Shown: positions 61,081-64,000 of the stretch, piece after piece
How positions within the stretch are numbered: the first letter of the stretch is position 1
Layout: each line of letters starts with the position of its first letter
NCBI RefSeq assembly: GCF_019578655.1
Contig: NC_063265.1
Span: 23,794,285 to 23,858,284, forward strand
DNA: 64,000 nt
Reading direction: 5' to 3'
Source: Ricinus communis
Lineage: Eukaryota; Streptophyta; Magnoliopsida; Malpighiales; Euphorbiaceae
Translations under genes and position numbers: made by a program
Notes under the pieces: generated by a model
What the model was told of the DNA's origin: nothing
The model's input: only the letters and a program-made list of their open reading frames with translations
The model's database searches: none

Positions 61081-62980
61081 GCCCTAACTAAACATGCCAA
61101 AGCCTGCTAAATTTATTTAGATTTTAAGGTTTTAAGTCCAATTAAAGCTAATTTGCCTATTGGACTGCCAAATTCATGCTGGATCGGTTCTTTAACCCTA
61201 AGTCTATATGGCCTGTTTTAATTAATCAATCACATAATCATATATTTAATTAGCATACAATAAACAAAAATAAATAAATAAAGCAGACAGTAGAACTTAA
61301 TAATTACAACCCGCCTACAACTACGATTGCCAAAAGGAAAAGACCTAAAACTATACATAAACTAAAAGTACATCAAAAATCGCCAAAAAATACAAAAATT
61401 GGAGTCTAGCTTGAACAGCCGATCGACTCTATATGAAGAGCTTATCTGCTCAATGTAGATCCAATTAGCTCTACATTGACCCGATTGGCTCTAGGATTCC
61501 CAAGCTTATTTTCATCGTTCCTTACTAAAATTTTGCATCCCTAGAGCCGAATTTCACATGCATAGACATAAAAATCGATTAGAGTAAAAAGAAAATAGGA
61601 TAAACCATAAAAGTAAAAGTAATAGAAGTCAATTAAATGATCAAAATCTTAAATTACTAAAAATCCTAAATACTGTAAACTAACATAAGGCAAATTAGAA
61701 CAAGAAAATCATGTTTAACAGGTTTAGTTACCTAATCATAATGACAAATAAATCTAAATATTGATCCTATAACATGTTTCCAATTTAGATCTAAAAACCC
61801 TAATTGGAAAAATATTAGATTTCAAAATCCTAAGTTATTATTATCAGAATCAAACCCTATTAACATATATATCCATAAAAAACCTTAATCTAATTATATT
61901 TATCATAGATAAAAATCCTAATCATATTTCTAAGAATAAATAATAAAAGAAGATAAAAGAAGGAATGAAAGAACCAATTTTATGATGAATGTAGATGTAG
62001 GGTTAAAGGAACCCTTAGGTTGTCACCGTGAATGTTGGATCTATGAGACTAAGTGATGAGGATGCAGTGGAATCGAAGTCCGGGTAGGAATCCAGTGCTG
62101 GATCTGGCTTAGAGAAACCTTCTTTCGATTTGGAAAAAAGTTTCCAAAAATGACATTTCTTCAGTGGCTTGTTTCCTAAAATCGTTCTTTCTTCAGTGGC
62201 TTGTTTCCTAAAATCGTTCTTTCTTCAGTGGTTTGGATCTTCTAAGGACGATAAGAACGATAGTGTTTTTTTTTTCATCTAGATTTTCTCTCTGATTTCT
62301 CTTTCCTAGTGTCTCTCAAATGTCGATCTCACTTGCTACCAATTTTCAGTTTTTGATTCCTCCCCAAACTCCTAAACACCTCTTTCTATTTATAGAGGTA
62401 GGGTTTCCTAAATGAAGAAATAGATTTTTAGAAATATCGATAAATATCTCATTTTATTTTTAAAATTTTAAATGATTATTGGTTAAAAGGATGATTATCG
62501 TCAAGAAAACTTTCTAGAATTTGTATTTGGATGTGAAACGTTACAAAAGACAATGTCAAATTGTAAACAAACCTAATTGGCTCTATGTACAACTGATTGG
62601 CTCTATGTACAACCGAATCGGTTCTACGCAAGAAAATTTTATAAAAGAACTTGCAATTAGGTCCCTAAATTTATAAAAACTAATGCTTTAACCCTCAAAT
62701 TTAATTTTTTTCCTAACAATTAGGTCCAAATTGATTTCAAAAAGGTAATTCCAGTTGGATTAACCTTGACCCTAGCCTCGGACTCATTTGTCCTTCACCT
62801 CCCAAGACCCAAGAATTTTCTATTTTTCCTTCGATATCATCTGAAAAAGGGATGCTGACAGCTGCCCCTGATTTGTCAAAATTATGAGCACGCAAATGCG
62901 TTAAATAAATAAAAACAAGTCATAGACATCAAGGATATAGCAAAAGGATGTGTGAGCTGTAGAAGCCACACCTCCTAAGC
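61081..62980. repeat. Old repeat DNA with short tandem repeats, no gene
   Basis: Continues the flank interrupted by the complete LTR element. Two small arrays stand out: a 32-bp unit (cagtggcttgtttcctaaaa...) in about 2.5 copies at 62158-62235, and a 20-bp unit containing GATTGGCTCTATGTACAAC in about 3 copies at 62577-62632, with relatives at 61465-61495. The stretch near 62850 (gctgacagctgcccctgattt) recalls plant Ogre/Tat-type elements, but I could not confirm this. Confidence 0.4.
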
Positions 62981-62989
62981 TCAAACTTC

Positions 62990-63445
62990 GATTGCTGATT
63001 CATTATGGGGCCACGCTCGCTTGAGTTGAGGACTTCGCTCTACTGGGGATTTGAGAACTTTGCCTGCTTGGATTAAGGGATTCGCCTACTTAGATTAAGG
63101 GTTTCGCCTGCTTGGATTGTGGATTTCGCCTAATTCGATTAAGGACCTCGCCTGCTTGGATCGAGGACTTCGCCTACTTTTCGGGAACTATGTCCATTGG
63201 AATTGAGGGCACCTTCCTTTCATCTGCCCCATGGAACTAGGAGCTACACCTGATGATTTGGGAACCATGCCCGTTGATTTGGAAACCAAGCTCATCTGAT
63301 TTGGTTGGGAACCACACCCGTCTAATTTGAGAGCCACGCCCTAGGAACTAAGCCTGTCTGATTTGGGAACCACGTGCATATGATTTGGGAGCCATACTCG
63401 ATGATTTGGGAATCATGCCAATTGATTTGGGAACTACATCCGATG
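62990..63445 (+). repeat. Two adjoining degenerate tandem arrays
   Basis: The first (about 63050-63180) repeats a 22-25-bp unit GCTTGGATTAAGGNNTTCGCCT five to six times. The second (about 63245-63440) repeats a 20-28-bp unit TGATTTGGGAACCACGCCCG roughly nine times. Units vary by substitutions and small indels, so the arrays are old. No continuous reading frame covers them. Confidence 0.7.
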
Positions 63446-63537
63446 AATTGCACTTGCAGAGACTTACAATGGCATCTCCAATTTTTCAAGGAAGTATTCT
63501 ATCTTTTTCTTCTTTATTTGTTTATTTTATTCTGAAG

Positions 63538-64000
63538 ACATTAAGGACAATGTCTAAAATAAGTGTGGGGAGAAGAATTAGAGTAATTCCTTTATCTTTT
63601 ATATGCCATGACTTTAGTTACTTTTGCATAATTTTTGCAAATTTAAAATTTTTCTTATCAGCTTTTTGTTATTATTCTATAATAAAGAATTAATGAAAGA
63701 ATGCTATTATGTTAACCCTTGAATTCTTGAATTAATTTTTAAACATAAATGAAAACTCATGAGTTAATTGCACTTAAATGATCAAATGTTCATCTTTTGC
63801 ATATGAACATGATAAGTAGTTCGACAAATTTTAAGATGGGTATGACTAGAAGTATATGGTTTAGGTTATTATTTTCTTGTTATTATTGTGGTTTACCTAG
63901 TTTGTGAGATATTATGATATGGGCAAGTTAAAAGCTCTAAGTTTATATTCTACTCTGCTTATTTTAGTTGTTGAGTAACTAGGGATCTTCATATAACCAA
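63538..64000 (+). mobile_element. Athila-like element copy C, post-pol end, cut by the window edge
   Basis: From ACATTAAGGACAATGTCTAA onward the + strand follows the reverse complement of 36705-36235 in copy B almost line by line (GTGTGGGGAG, AGAATTAGAGTAATTCCTTT, CTTTTTGTTATTATTCTATA, GGGCAAGTTAAA, GTTGAGTAACTAG). In copy B this segment ends about 550 bp before the PPT and 3' LTR, so those should lie just beyond the right edge. The frame at 63385-63693 crosses the border of this match and is not a gene. Confidence 0.8.

Overview
The window is nuclear DNA from a eudicot plant. It is AT-rich, has plant-type GT-AG introns, and most of it is transposable-element sequence. A decayed piece of the plastid gene ycf4 sits near the left end. 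A rosid, perhaps a Euphorbiaceae-like species, is a guess from the feel of the proteins and repeats; nothing in the sequence proves it. I see no bacterial-style operons, CRISPR arrays, rRNA genes or tRNA genes.

Only two host genes are convincing. The first is an NPF3.1-type NRT1/PTR transporter on the + strand: 4 exons spanning 24092-29562, 621 residues after removing a 96-nt third intron that is itself in frame. The second is a WAT1-related/UMAMIT (nodulin MtN21, EamA) transporter on the - strand: 7 exons spanning 49069-51421, 372 residues. Both are membrane transporters, but 19.5 kb of transposon sequence lies between them and nothing suggests joint function.

Layout from left to right. 1-7250: AT-rich DNA with a plastid insertion (ycf4), a Copia-like solo LTR and old LTR debris. 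7250-21544: an internally deleted Athila-like Ty3/gypsy element (copy A, - strand). Its 5' LTR is split by a non-autonomous Mutator-like element at 11109-20790 with a 9-bp target duplication. Both terminal inverted repeats of that element were then hit by solo LTRs of one family (11333-17092 and 17623-20650), and one of those solo LTRs contains a third (12035-14795). Each nesting level has its own perfect target-site duplication. 21545-29700: the NPF gene and its flanks. 29704-34802: a decayed L1-type LINE carrying another solo LTR. 34803-48439: Athila-like copy B (- strand) with PBS, PPT, gag, protease, RT, RNase H, integrase and a long post-pol region; a further solo LTR sits in pol. 48440-54100: the WAT1 gene and AT-rich flanks. 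54756-61075: the only complete member of the solo-LTR family, a non-coding large-LTR element with initiator-Met PBS, PPT and 5-bp TSD. 61076-64000: older repeats, a degenerate tandem array, and the post-pol end of a third Athila-like copy (C, + strand) that runs off the window.

The most informative structure is the five-level nest at 10.7-21.5 kb together with the complete element at 54.8-61.1 kb. Together they define a long-LTR, non-autonomous chromovirus-like family from first principles (termini, TSDs, PBS, PPT). Its LTRs carry a GC-rich core with a recurrent short reading frame and an array of hairpin-containing units.
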